From the NCBI RefSeq assembly GCF_009687885.1, contig NZ_BLAF01000020.1, positions 1-58,496 on the forward strand: DNA of 58,496 bases, in the 5' to 3' direction. Shown here one piece after another: positions 1 through 7,462 of this stretch. Every line of letters starts with the position of its first letter. Within the stretch, counting starts at the first letter, position 1. The notes beneath the pieces were generated by a model that was not told where the DNA came from, did no database searches, and saw nothing but the letters and a program-made list of their open reading frames with translations. The position numbers and the translations under genes are program-made. The stretch is from Acrocarpospora pleiomorpha (GTDB taxonomy: Bacteria; Actinomycetota; Actinomycetes; Streptosporangiales; Streptosporangiaceae).

Positions 1-1
1 C

Positions 2-82
2 ACCCACCGCAACGACGACGGCACCTGGACCCTGCTCTACCTCGGCAAAAGAGGCCGCTACGCCGGACGATTCCGGCGCTGA
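2..82 (+). CDS. C-terminal end of an unidentified protein (partial)
   Basis: An open frame enters from the left edge and ends at TGA 80-82, giving 26 residues that finish in a basic tail (GKRGRYAGRFRR). The DGTWTLLYLGK stretch reads like coding sequence but is too short to assign to a family. Its 3' end overlaps the end of the weak minus-strand ORF at 58-348. Confidence 0.4.
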   Translation, partial: THRNDDGTWTLLYLGKRGRYAGRFRR

Positions 83-348
83 ACCCGGTCGGCACGAGTG
101 CGCCATCCGTTGGCCGCTGCCATAGGTTCCACCGTGGCGGTGTCCAGCTCCACTTCGAGACGGCTCTCCGCTGTCGCGGAGACGATCAATGAGGCGAGGA
201 CGGACATCGCCCCGGGCACCATGGCTGGTGAGGGACGCGTCAGTTCGGTGACGATCCCGATCACCGGGTCGAGCGCGTTGAGCAGCCGTACGAACCGGTG
301 CCGCGCGTATCGGGCGACGGACCGGCTGGTGCGGTCTTCGGAAGCCAT
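58..348 (-). CDS. small hypothetical protein (uncertain)
   Basis: A 96-residue frame begins MASEDRTSRSV and has third positions strongly biased to G/C, as the neighbouring real genes have, which is the main reason to keep it. I recognise no domain. It lies downstream of the reductase at 460-834 on the same strand. The gap 349-459 reads as protein-like sequence in a different frame, so this may be the 3' part of a degraded gene rather than a complete small one. If it is not a gene, the first 460 bases hold nothing else I can support. Confidence 0.3.
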   Translation of the reverse strand: MASEDRTSRSVARYARHRFVRLLNALDPVIGIVTELTRPSPAMVPGAMSVLASLIVSATAESRLEVELDTATVEPMAAANGWRTRADRVQRRNRPA

Positions 349-459
349 GCCGATGGGGGAGCTCGTGCACAGGCGCGACCTGGGCGTCCAAGTCGAATAG
401 GTCGGCGATTGCGGCGGCGGGGGTTTCGATGGTCGAGGCTTGGTGGTGGACGTCGATCG

Positions 460-834
460 TCAGCCTGCGGTCAAGTCCATGCGGAGGAACTCGGTGATGC
501 GGAGCAGCCTTGGTGGGCGTGCCACCTTGTCGGGGAGGGCCTGGAACGCCTCGTCTTTCCCGACGAGGCGTGGGGTGGCGAGTTCCACCTCCGTCCCGTT
601 GACGCGGAGTCGCGCATGGTTGGCTGCCAGGACATTCTGGACCCAGTCCGAGCGTGATCCGTACACCAGGACGAACAGGTAGCCGCCGTCGACAGGATGG
701 GCATCGAGTGGTGTGCGGTACGTCGTGCCAGAAATGCGACCGACGTGAATCAGCACCGGCCATGTCCCGCCTGCGATCGCGCGAGGGTTGAACACCCTCT
801 TGTTCACGTGCCCCCACCACTTCGGCATCGGCAT
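460..834 (-). CDS. deazaflavin (F420)-dependent nitroreductase/quinone reductase family protein
   Basis: The 124-residue product has the size and sequence of the Ddn-like split beta-barrel family that uses reduced F420. Supporting stretches are KWWGHVNKRVFNP at the N-terminus, VLIHVGRISGTTYRTPLDAH, and GSRSDWVQNVLAANHARLRV. The start is ATG 834, preceded by AAGGAGAT at a good distance. It is divergent from the TetR gene at 982, and three palindromes lie in the shared promoter region, so it is the likely regulatory target. The substrate is unknown; quinones, nitro compounds and other electrophiles are typical for the family. Confidence 0.85.
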   Translation of the reverse strand: MPMPKWWGHVNKRVFNPRAIAGGTWPVLIHVGRISGTTYRTPLDAHPVDGGYLFVLVYGSRSDWVQNVLAANHARLRVNGTEVELATPRLVGKDEAFQALPDKVARPPRLLRITEFLRMDLTAG

Positions 835-899
835 CGGGATCTCCTTTTCTCGCCCCGGCGGGGCGCGTCGTAGGTCAGACGTTCGCCAACCCGGGGGGA

Positions 900-950
900 C
901 TTACATCTGTAAGGTGTCTTACGTGTGTAAGGTTGGCTTACGCTTGTAAG
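900..950. promoter_or_regulatory. triple TetR operator
   Basis: Three perfect 14-bp inverted repeats of form CTTAC-N4-GTAAG occur at 900-913, 918-931 and 937-950, with centres 18 and 19 bp apart. They fill the gap between the reductase (start 834, minus) and the TetR gene (GTG 982). The layout fits cooperative binding of TetR dimers to repress both genes. Confidence 0.8.
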
Positions 951-981
951 GTTGTCAATCCGCCCAGAGCCCGGAGCCGTC

Positions 982-1629
982 GTGTCACCACCGCCGCAAC
1001 CGCTCAGCAGAGGTCTCGTGCTGGAAGCCGCGATCCGGGTCGCGGATCGCGGCGGCGTGGAGGCGATCACGATGCGGCGGGTGGCGCAGGAACTGGGCGT
1101 GGAGGCGATGTCGCTCTATCACCACGTACCGAACAAGGACGCGATCCTCGACGGTGTGGTCGACATGGTGTTCGCGGCGATCAAGCTACCCGGTGTCGAG
1201 TGTGACGATTGGCGCGACGCGATCCGTGGGCGCGCTTCCTCCGCGCGTGCGGTCCTGTCGCAGCACAGTTGGGCTCTCGGCCTCATGGACTCGCGTCGAA
1301 ACCCAGGGCCAGCGACGCTACGCCACCATGACGCCATCCTCGGGGTTCTCCGGGAGGCGGGGTTCACGCTGCCGATGGCCGCGCACGCTGTCTCGCTCAT
1401 CGACAGCTACGTCGGCGGGTTCGCCCTCCAGGAGGCGAACCTGCCGGTGACGACGCCGGACGATGTCGAGGAAGTGGCCGGTGGCATCCTCGAGCACCTG
1501 CCGGACGATTTGCCGTACCTCAGAGAGATGATCGTCGACCACGCCCTGCGGCCGGGCTACGACCACACGAGCGAGTTCGGCTACGGCCTGGACCTGATTC
1601 TGGATGCGCTCGAAGCTCGCCGGAGATAG
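982..1629 (+). CDS. TetR/AcrR family transcriptional repressor
   Basis: The N-terminal helix-turn-helix is clear: GLVLEAAIRVADRGG, then ITMRRVAQELGVEAMSLYHHVPNKDAILDGV. The C-terminal part, with histidine-rich and aromatic helices, resembles TetR proteins of the tetracycline-repressor C-terminal type. I chose GTG 982, giving 215 residues; TTG 952 is in frame but would directly abut the third operator palindrome. It probably represses itself and the divergent reductase through the sites at 900-950. The ligand is unknown. Confidence 0.85.
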   Translation: MSPPPQPLSRGLVLEAAIRVADRGGVEAITMRRVAQELGVEAMSLYHHVPNKDAILDGVVDMVFAAIKLPGVECDDWRDAIRGRASSARAVLSQHSWALGLMDSRRNPGPATLRHHDAILGVLREAGFTLPMAAHAVSLIDSYVGGFALQEANLPVTTPDDVEEVAGGILEHLPDDLPYLREMIVDHALRPGYDHTSEFGYGLDLILDALEARRR

Positions 1630-1729
1630 AGCCTCTGGGTTGCTCAGCCGTGTCCAAGTGCCAGATCCGTCCGGTGCTGTGCGGCCAAGGCCCTGCCGAG
1701 AGCACGGATCCGCCGATTATCGTGAGCGT

Positions 1730-2677
1730 ATGCGGGAGAGTTCGGGGGGAACCGGGCGGGTGATCGTGCTCGTGCTGCCAGCGGTCAACCTGCTTGATCT
1801 GGCCGGTCCGGTGCAGGTGTTCGACACGGCGGGGCGATACCGGATCGAGTACGTGGGTGACGACGAGAGCACGGCTTCGGCGCAGGGGCTACGCCTGGCG
1901 GGCCTTGGCGGGCTGCCGGAGGTCGCGGCGGGGGATCTCGTGCTGGTGCCGGGGCCGAGGTTGCTTCCGCCGGGGCCGGGTGCGGCGCTCGTATCGGACA
2001 CGGTGATCGAGTGGCTTCGTGCGGCCCACGAGCAGGGGGCGCGGCTGGCGACCGTCTGTTCGGGGGCGGTCGCCTTGGGGGAGGCCGGGCTGCTGGACGG
2101 GCGGCGGTGCACCACGCACTGGGGGCTGATCGAGCCGATGCGGCGACGGTATCCGGCCGCCAAGGTCCAGGACGCGGTGCTGTTCGTGCATGACGGAACC
2201 GTGAGCACGAGCGCGGGCATCTCGGCCGGCGTGGATCTGGCGTTGTCACTGGTCGAGCGTGATCACGGACCGGAACTGGCGGCGGCCGTAGCCCGGCAGC
2301 TCGTGGTGTATCTGCGCAGGGACGGATCGAGCCAGCAGATCAGCCCGTTTCTCCGGCATCGATCCCATCTGAACTCGGCCGTTCATCGCGTTCAAGATCA
2401 TCTAGCGGGTAATCTCGACGCCCAGCACACGCTGGCCGACCTGGCCGCCCGGGTCAACCTGTCGCCGCGCGGGCTCAGCCGGGCGTTCACCGCGACGACC
2501 GGGCTCACCCCCCTGGAGTACCAGCAGGGGCTGCGGCTGGAACGCGCGGCGACCCTCCTCGCCGAGACAGACCTGCCGGTCGAATCCGTCGCCGCCCGCT
2601 GCGGCTTCCGCGACGGCCGCCACTTCCGCCGCCTCTTCAAAGCCAAGTACGGCATCCCCCCGTCAGCGTCCCGCTGA
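1730..2677 (+). CDS. GlxA family regulator (DJ-1/PfpI domain plus AraC HTH)
   Basis: The 315-residue protein has a DJ-1/PfpI-like domain (about residues 10-180: VIVLVLPAVNLLDLAGPVQVFD, and the elbow ATVCSGAVALGEAGLLDGRRCTTHW, shown here in pieces) and two C-terminal AraC-type HTH motifs (about 220-315, ending CGFRDGRHFRRLFKAKYG). ATG 1730 fits the start of the domain; the frame is open further upstream but that part does not look conserved. The DJ-1 domain of such regulators usually senses a small molecule. Its immediate neighbour at 2707 also has DJ-1 domains, suggesting a functional pair. Confidence 0.85.
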   Translation: MRESSGGTGRVIVLVLPAVNLLDLAGPVQVFDTAGRYRIEYVGDDESTASAQGLRLAGLGGLPEVAAGDLVLVPGPRLLPPGPGAALVSDTVIEWLRAAHEQGARLATVCSGAVALGEAGLLDGRRCTTHWGLIEPMRRRYPAAKVQDAVLFVHDGTVSTSAGISAGVDLALSLVERDHGPELAAAVARQLVVYLRRDGSSQQISPFLRHRSHLNSAVHRVQDHLAGNLDAQHTLADLAARVNLSPRGLSRAFTATTGLTPLEYQQGLRLERAATLLAETDLPVESVAARCGFRDGRHFRRLFKAKYGIPPSASR

Positions 2678-2706
2678 ATGCCCTTGACGTGTCAGGAGTT
2701 CTTTTC

Positions 2707-4020
2707 ATGCTGCCGAAAATCGCCCGGATCCTGCTTGGGGTCGTGCTCGCCGTGGCAACGGTGACCGGGGTCTGCCTGCTCGGGGTGGCGACGACGATGG
2801 GGGCGAGTTACGCGAACCCGGCGTATGCCGTACCGGATGGGGGTTGGCCGGAGCCCGCGCGGGTGCCGTCCGGGCGGGTCGTGGTGGCCGTCGTCGCCGG
2901 AGCGAGCGGGTCTGTCGTCACCGACGTGCTGGCTCCCTACGAGGTGTTCGCTCGGTCTGGGCGGTTCTTCGTTTACACGGTTTCGGCGCGGCGGGAGCCG
3001 GTGGTGCTCTCCGGTGGGCTTCGCATGCTGCCCGATCATGGGCTGGCCGATGCTCCGCCGCCGGATGTGGTGGTGGTGCCCGCCGTGGTGGATCCGGTCG
3101 GGGAGCGTGAGGCCGGGCTGCGCGCGTGGATCGGGACGCAGGCTCGGCGGGGAGCCCGGGTGCTGGGCGTGTGCGTGGGGTCGGAGCTGGCGGCGGCCAG
3201 TGGCGTGCTGGACGGGCGGCGGGCGACCTCGCATTGGGCGGTGCTCGGGTCGCTGCGGTCGGGGTACCCCGGCACACGCTGGGTGGAGGGGGAGCGTTAT
3301 GTCGAGGATGGGCCGGTCATCACCACGGCGGGCGTGACTTCGGGAGTCGCGGGCGCGCTGCGGATGGTGGAGCTCCTGGCGGGAGGCGCGGAGGCCGAGC
3401 GGGTCGGGCGGGAGGTCGGCTATCCCGGCTGGCGGCTGGGCGGGCCGACCGCGATTCCGAAGCAGTCGCTGGGCTTGGCCGACCTCCCCTACGCGCTCAA
3501 CGCGGCCTTTCCGTGGTTCAGCCCGGCCATCGGCATCGGGCTCACGCCGGGCGTCGGGGAGATCGACGCGGCGACCGCGTTCGAGGTGTACGCGGGGTCG
3601 TCGTTCGCGGCGCGTACCGTTGCCTTCGGGATGAAGCCGGTGGTCACGACGCGGCACGGCGTCACCTTGCTGACCGAGCCCGTGGCACCGGTCAGCCGCC
3701 TGATCGTCCCGGGCGTACGGCATGCGGATCTGGACTCCGGCTTCGCCGCCGCGGAGACGCCGCAGGACACCGGGAAGCGCGAGTTCGGCGCCGACCCCCT
3801 GCTCCGGGATCTCGCCAGGAACGCGGACCAGGCCACCGCGCGAGCCACGGCGAAATTCGCCGAGTATCCCGCAGGCCATCTCACGTTGACCGGCCCCGCG
3901 TGGCCGTGGCGTCCGACAGGGCTGCTAGCGCTGACCCTCGTCCTGGCCACGGCCGTCGCATTCGTCCCGCTGATCATCACACGCGCCTGGCGATCCAGAC
4001 TCAGGACTCCGGCCGGGTGA
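2707..4020 (+). CDS. membrane-anchored double DJ-1/PfpI domain protein
   Basis: The 437-residue protein starts at ATG 2707 with AGGAG seven bases upstream. A hydrophobic helix (about residues 5-30) is followed by a DJ-1/PfpI domain with nucleophile elbow GVCVGSELAAASGVLDGRRA, then a second, more diverged DJ-1-like domain (about 240-350). A C-terminal hydrophobic helix follows (about 400-425), and the protein ends in a basic tail. The two helices suggest that the domains lie outside the membrane with both ends inside. It follows the GlxA-like regulator by 29 bp, probably in one transcript. The function is not known. Confidence 0.7.
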   Translation: MLPKIARILLGVVLAVATVTGVCLLGVATTMGASYANPAYAVPDGGWPEPARVPSGRVVVAVVAGASGSVVTDVLAPYEVFARSGRFFVYTVSARREPVVLSGGLRMLPDHGLADAPPPDVVVVPAVVDPVGEREAGLRAWIGTQARRGARVLGVCVGSELAAASGVLDGRRATSHWAVLGSLRSGYPGTRWVEGERYVEDGPVITTAGVTSGVAGALRMVELLAGGAEAERVGREVGYPGWRLGGPTAIPKQSLGLADLPYALNAAFPWFSPAIGIGLTPGVGEIDAATAFEVYAGSSFAARTVAFGMKPVVTTRHGVTLLTEPVAPVSRLIVPGVRHADLDSGFAAAETPQDTGKREFGADPLLRDLARNADQATARATAKFAEYPAGHLTLTGPAWPWRPTGLLALTLVLATAVAFVPLIITRAWRSRLRTPAG

Positions 4021-4043
4021 CCCAGGGGGATCTCGCCCCTGGG
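4021..4043 (+). terminator. stem-loop after the DJ-1 gene
   Basis: A perfect 8-bp stem (CCCAGGGG with CCCCTGGG) with a 7-base loop begins directly after the TGA of the preceding gene. There is no T-run, as is common for actinomycete terminators. It lies in the 138-bp convergent gap before the methyltransferase gene. Confidence 0.55.
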
Positions 4044-4158
4044 CTCCCCATGCCTCCAGTTACTCCGCTCGTCTCATCCAGTCGGTTTGAGCGGCCCCAG
4101 ACGTCACGGGCGTCATCCTCAACCAGCCCGTTTCGGCTTGAGCTTGGCACAGGGAGCG

Positions 4159-5340
4159 TCATGTGCAGTCGGCGGCCAGCCGGAACACCCAGTCGTAGAA
4201 CCGGCGCCGTACCCACCATCGAGTTTCCTTCCGGGGCAGGGTGGACGTGGGATGGAATTCCAGAAGCCAGTCCGCGGTCGAGGGCCGCCCGAGTCTCTCC
4301 CAGTCGCCGAAGGCCCTCTCAAGATCTTTCGCCAGATGTTTGCCCCCGGTCCAGCGCAGCATTCCCTGCCCGGCTGCGGCCCAGGCCCTGCCCTCCACCA
4401 GTCCACTGCCGAACGGAGTCCAGAGGGCGCGCTCGTCGATGAGCGACAGGTAGCAGTAGAAGTCCACCTCGTCTGCGTGTACGCCCATGGTGCGCATCCA
4501 CGCGCCCTGGCCCAATCCAGCCCGCAGGCTCTTTTCGTGCATCTCCGACGGCGGCACCATGGCAAGTCCGCGCAGCGGATGTCCGGTGGAAAGCGTGCCC
4601 GCACCTGACACGAACCCAGTCCAGCCGACTATCTTGCCCCTGATCTGGCCGCTCTCCTCGCCCACGGTGACGAGAGCATGCGAGCCGCCACGTTCGAGCG
4701 GCACCAGGATGGTGCCGCCCGGGGCAAGGCATGCCACCCATGCCGGGGAGAGGTCCGCGGCCCCGACGGTGACGATGACTTTGTCGAACGCCTCCCCCTT
4801 CGGCAGGCGCTCCCGCTCGCCACCGTCGCCCGTCAGCACGCTGACGTTCGAGTAAGCGGTGAGGGCCATCCTGGCCTGCTCGGCGGTGGGCGGGTCTATC
4901 TCGACCGAGACCACCCTCCCCGCGGGGCCCGCGATGCCGGCGATGAGCGCGGCATTGAACCCCGTGGCCGTGCCGATCTCCAGGATGTTCGAGCCAGGCT
5001 TGATGAGAAGCAGTTCCAGCATCTCGGCCATCAGGCTGGGGCTGGACGAACTACTCATCGGCATGCCGTCAGCCAGTCGAGTGACCAATGGTGAATCCGA
5101 ATAGATTAAGGAGAGATGTGCTACGTCAGGGGCAGAAGGGTTCCAGGGTGCCTTTCGGAACCCTCGATCATTTGGCCCGGCAGGCGGTAGATAGATCTGC
5201 GAGATGAAATGGTGCCTAGGCACCGCACGGAAAGCACGCTCCACTTCCTGGGAGCGAATAGCGCCCGCCACTACAAGCGCATCGACATATGGATCGATAA
5301 ATTTGTCTGCTTGTTCCATAATCGGCTCCGGTGAGGACAT
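4159..5340 (-). CDS. protein-L-isoaspartate O-methyltransferase-like enzyme, peptide-maturation type
   Basis: The 393-residue protein has an N-terminal PCMT-like region (VPRHHFI; YSDSPLVT followed by SSSSSPSLMAEMLELL) and an AdoMet-binding fold (ILEIGTATGFNAALIAG, SVEID, GDGG, then FDKVIVTVGAADLSPAWV and LAPGGTILVPL), about residues 75-220. A long C-terminal extension of about 170 residues follows. Such extended PIMT homologues occur in clusters for ribosomally made modified peptides, where they act on a precursor. I found no convincing precursor, cyclase or ATP-grasp gene nearby. A stop codon of an upstream fragment (5341-5343) abuts its ATG, suggesting it was once the distal gene of a longer operon. 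Confidence 0.7.
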   Translation of the reverse strand: MSSPEPIMEQADKFIDPYVDALVVAGAIRSQEVERAFRAVPRHHFISQIYLPPAGPNDRGFRKAPWNPSAPDVAHLSLIYSDSPLVTRLADGMPMSSSSSPSLMAEMLELLLIKPGSNILEIGTATGFNAALIAGIAGPAGRVVSVEIDPPTAEQARMALTAYSNVSVLTGDGGERERLPKGEAFDKVIVTVGAADLSPAWVACLAPGGTILVPLERGGSHALVTVGEESGQIRGKIVGWTGFVSGAGTLSTGHPLRGLAMVPPSEMHEKSLRAGLGQGAWMRTMGVHADEVDFYCYLSLIDERALWTPFGSGLVEGRAWAAAGQGMLRWTGGKHLAKDLERAFGDWERLGRPSTADWLLEFHPTSTLPRKETRWWVRRRFYDWVFRLAADCT

Positions 5341-5460
5341 CTACGGGGTGAGCTGGAACACCATGCCCAGTAGCCGAGAGAAGCGCCGCCAGTCGCGCGG
5401 CCCCTCGCCGCCGCTGATGACTTGGTAACGGGGCCCTGAGTGCCAGGGGGAGATCCCGGA
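5341..5460 (-). pseudogene. C-terminal fragment of a gene formerly upstream of the methyltransferase
   Basis: In the same frame as the methyltransferase, 39 codons are open between TGA near 5461 and TAG 5341-5343. They read as a plausible protein end (GPRYQVISGGEGPRDWRRFS, then LLGMVFQLTP), but there is no start codon. The tight TAG-ATG junction is what a native operon would give. I take it as the remnant of a partner gene; its family cannot be named from 39 residues. Confidence 0.35.
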
Positions 5461-5690
5461 TCATTCATCGTTCGAGCGTGACATATCAGGCGATCGCGGT
5501 GAAGCTGCGGCGAACGAGAAATGGGCTCGATCGGAAATTCGCCTTCGGCATCCTCACCGACGTATGTAACGCCCACATCCCGGTCGTCGACGCATCGCCC
5601 AGGCCGGCGTGGCTCGCATCGGGTTGCACGGCACCAGACGGGTCGGTGGTCCAGGGGTGTCCTGAGGATGCGGTGGTGGGATCCCGTTCT

Positions 5691-5788
5691 CCGACTACGG
5701 CGAGCGGGTCGTCAAGGGCTGGGACCAGATCTTCCTGACCGACCCGGCCGGCAACGTGGTCGAGATCCAGCAGGTCATCTCCCGCTGA
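5691..5788 (+). pseudogene. C-terminal fragment of a glyoxalase/VOC-superfamily protein
   Basis: The frame ending at TGA 5786-5788 encodes GIPFSDYGERVVKGWDQIFL followed by TDPAGNVVEIQQ, the typical last strand of a VOC-fold protein with its metal-ligand Glu. An in-frame TGA lies just upstream (about 5664), and no N-terminal part is recognisable, so the gene is a broken relic. Confidence 0.6.
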
Positions 5789-5833
5789 CCGGTGCCGCAG
5801 GCGTTCACCGGACGATGGCCGGCACACGGACGG

Positions 5834-6030
5834 TCGGGTGATCTTGGTTGCGCTGGCGCCGGCTGCTGGTCGAGGAGCTGACCACGCGCGGCGTACTCCA
5901 CCTGCGGGCGCACATCCACCCAGACCACCACGCGTCGATGGCGGTCGCCTCCCACGTCGGTTTGGCACCGACCGACCACTTCCACGACGGGGAACGCCTG
6001 TGGGAACGAATCGACGGCGGCCTCAGGTGA
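5834..6030 (+). pseudogene. internally deleted copy of the GNAT acetyltransferase at 11010
   Basis: Bases 5834-5858 match 11027-11051 (23 of 25). From 5859 the sequence matches 11336 onward almost base for base up to the stop. The copy therefore lacks about 284 bp of the middle of the gene, and the joint shifts the frame. It starts inside codon 6-7 of the parent and ends near its stop. It shows a past duplication plus deletion; no functional protein is expected. Confidence 0.8.
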
Positions 6031-6034
6031 ACGC

Positions 6035-6165
6035 CCGCCTAGGCGGTAGGTGCCCAGCGAGACCCGATCCCGGTCAATATAGGTCAGCCAGTCAACGTCC
6101 CGGTCACATGAGGCTCGTGCCAGTACGGCCTGTGATCGCGGCTTGCGTACGAGAGAGCCGGTCAT
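6035..6165 (-). pseudogene. truncated cupin-like gene (N-terminal part only)
   Basis: The ATG at 6165 overlaps the stop of the gene at 6162-7412 as ATGA, so the two were translationally coupled. About 43 residues follow, including CDRDVDWLTYIDRDRVSLGT then YRLGG, resembling the N-terminus of small cupin proteins just before the metal-binding motif. The frame then runs into the antisense of the GNAT fragment, where similarity to a cupin stops. The break at about 6031-6035 marks a rearrangement joint. The family call rests on a short stretch. Confidence 0.4.
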
Positions 6166-7412
6166 TCCGTATGGCGGGCATCCCGGCTTTCGGTGCCGTC
6201 CCACCGGTTGTTCTTCGCGGCCAGGCGTGCGCGGTCGGCCAGGGTGCCGGTGAGACCGGAGCGCTCGACGCACCACTCGACCCAGTCCGGCAGCAGGTCC
6301 AAGGCGGCCTCGGCGTATTGGGTGTGGTAGCCGTCCGCGATGAGGATCACGGCGTGTTCGACCCGGTGGGGGGAACACGCGTAGTAGGCCGGGACGGCGG
6401 TTGTCGACCAGCTGTCGGCGAGGATTCCGATGTCTTCTCGCGCCGGCTGGACACCGCCTCGGTCGGCCAGCCATGCGGCGAAGTCGTCGATCAGCGGGTC
6501 GAGGTCGGGAAGCCCGTGACGCCTGCCTGCTCCCACGGACGAAGATTCCAGCAGGGCGAAGGCACGCTGGCGCATGCGGAATTGCTCGGAGACGAACTCG
6601 CGGGTCGTGACATCGATGAACAATCCCGTGAAGGCGTCGACCAGCGTCAATGACCGCAGCAGGTCTTGGGCGACGGCCGCGTCGCAGGCCAGGGGCTCGG
6701 CGTCGGCCGCGGACGGGCCGACCGCCGACCGCCACTCGGCGAGCGCCGCCTCTGGCGAGGTGTGGATCCCCGCGGCGACAACCATTTCCGGGCCGCACCA
6801 GTCGACATCCCAGCAGTACCAGTGCCGGTCGGTCTCCCCCCAGGCGAACGGCGCGAGCACGGCGAACCGGGACCCGTACCCGTCGGTCGCCACCAGTGGA
6901 TCACCGGCTGGTTCCGCCTGAGCTATCTCGGTCGGCCAGGAGGCTGCCACTCCCGCTTTTGCCAGCGCGGTCGCGGCGGACGTGATCGCCTGCCGGACCG
7001 GCGTGTCAGGGGTCATCGCCGCGATCCCGTGGAGTAACTGCCAGAGCCCCTGCCAGGCGTCCCCTGTCTGGAGCGCGACCCGCAGCCGGTCGGCGGCCAA
7101 GGCGGCGAGTGCGGCGAGCCACTTCTCACTGTGGAATCCGCTGTCCTCCGTCTGATAACGAGACCAGTACTCGGCGCCGATGATCGCGGCGGTGCTGTTC
7201 TCCAGCTCCAAAGGGGAGTCGGCAGCCAGGGCGACGGCCTGCTCGATGACCGCGTTCTGCGAGTCCGGCCACCACGAGGCGGCGGCCCCTCCGGCCAGAG
7301 TACGGAGGAAGGCTGTCTCCGCGCTCGCACGAGGTTGCCTAGCCGCGACCTGTTCCGCCCGCCGCGCTGGATTCCCGCTCAACCGGTGCGCACCTTTTCG
7401 CTTCTTCGCCAC
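6162..7412 (-). CDS. conserved hypothetical protein
   Basis: The 416-residue product has a very basic N-terminus (MAKKRKGAHRLSGNPARRAEQ) and an otherwise soluble, helical, Ala- and Trp-rich body. I recognise no catalytic motif. Two tracts stand out: DRHWYCWDVDWCGPEMVVAA (about 210-230) and LLPDWVEWCVERSGL near the end. It forms an operon with the truncated cupin-like gene downstream. A 23-bp stretch of its coding region (6675-6697) recurs exactly at 11509-11531. Confidence 0.6.
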   Translation of the reverse strand: MAKKRKGAHRLSGNPARRAEQVAARQPRASAETAFLRTLAGGAAASWWPDSQNAVIEQAVALAADSPLELENSTAAIIGAEYWSRYQTEDSGFHSEKWLAALAALAADRLRVALQTGDAWQGLWQLLHGIAAMTPDTPVRQAITSAATALAKAGVAASWPTEIAQAEPAGDPLVATDGYGSRFAVLAPFAWGETDRHWYCWDVDWCGPEMVVAAGIHTSPEAALAEWRSAVGPSAADAEPLACDAAVAQDLLRSLTLVDAFTGLFIDVTTREFVSEQFRMRQRAFALLESSSVGAGRRHGLPDLDPLIDDFAAWLADRGGVQPAREDIGILADSWSTTAVPAYYACSPHRVEHAVILIADGYHTQYAEAALDLLPDWVEWCVERSGLTGTLADRARLAAKNNRWDGTESRDARHTE

Positions 7413-7462
7413 GCGGCGAGATCTTACGGGTGCTCGGCCACCAATAGATGCGAAATGACGCT

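Noticed and set aside
1604..1729. Upstream extension of the GlxA-like gene to 1604
   Set aside because: The added 42 residues are not family-like and the frame would overlap the TetR gene end; ATG 1730 places the start just before the DJ-1 domain.
5271..5576. Minus-strand frame beginning MGVTYVGEDAEGEFPIEPIS as a possible lanthipeptide (FxLD-type) precursor
   Set aside because: It has no Cys/Ser/Thr-rich core, lacks the true F-x-L-D motif, and its second half is in a different frame from the more natural fragment at 5341-5460.
5838..6653. Plus-strand frame of 271 codons across the GNAT fragment and hypothetical gene
   Set aside because: It reads the GNAT fragment out of frame and then runs antisense to the gene at 6162-7412; no domain is present.
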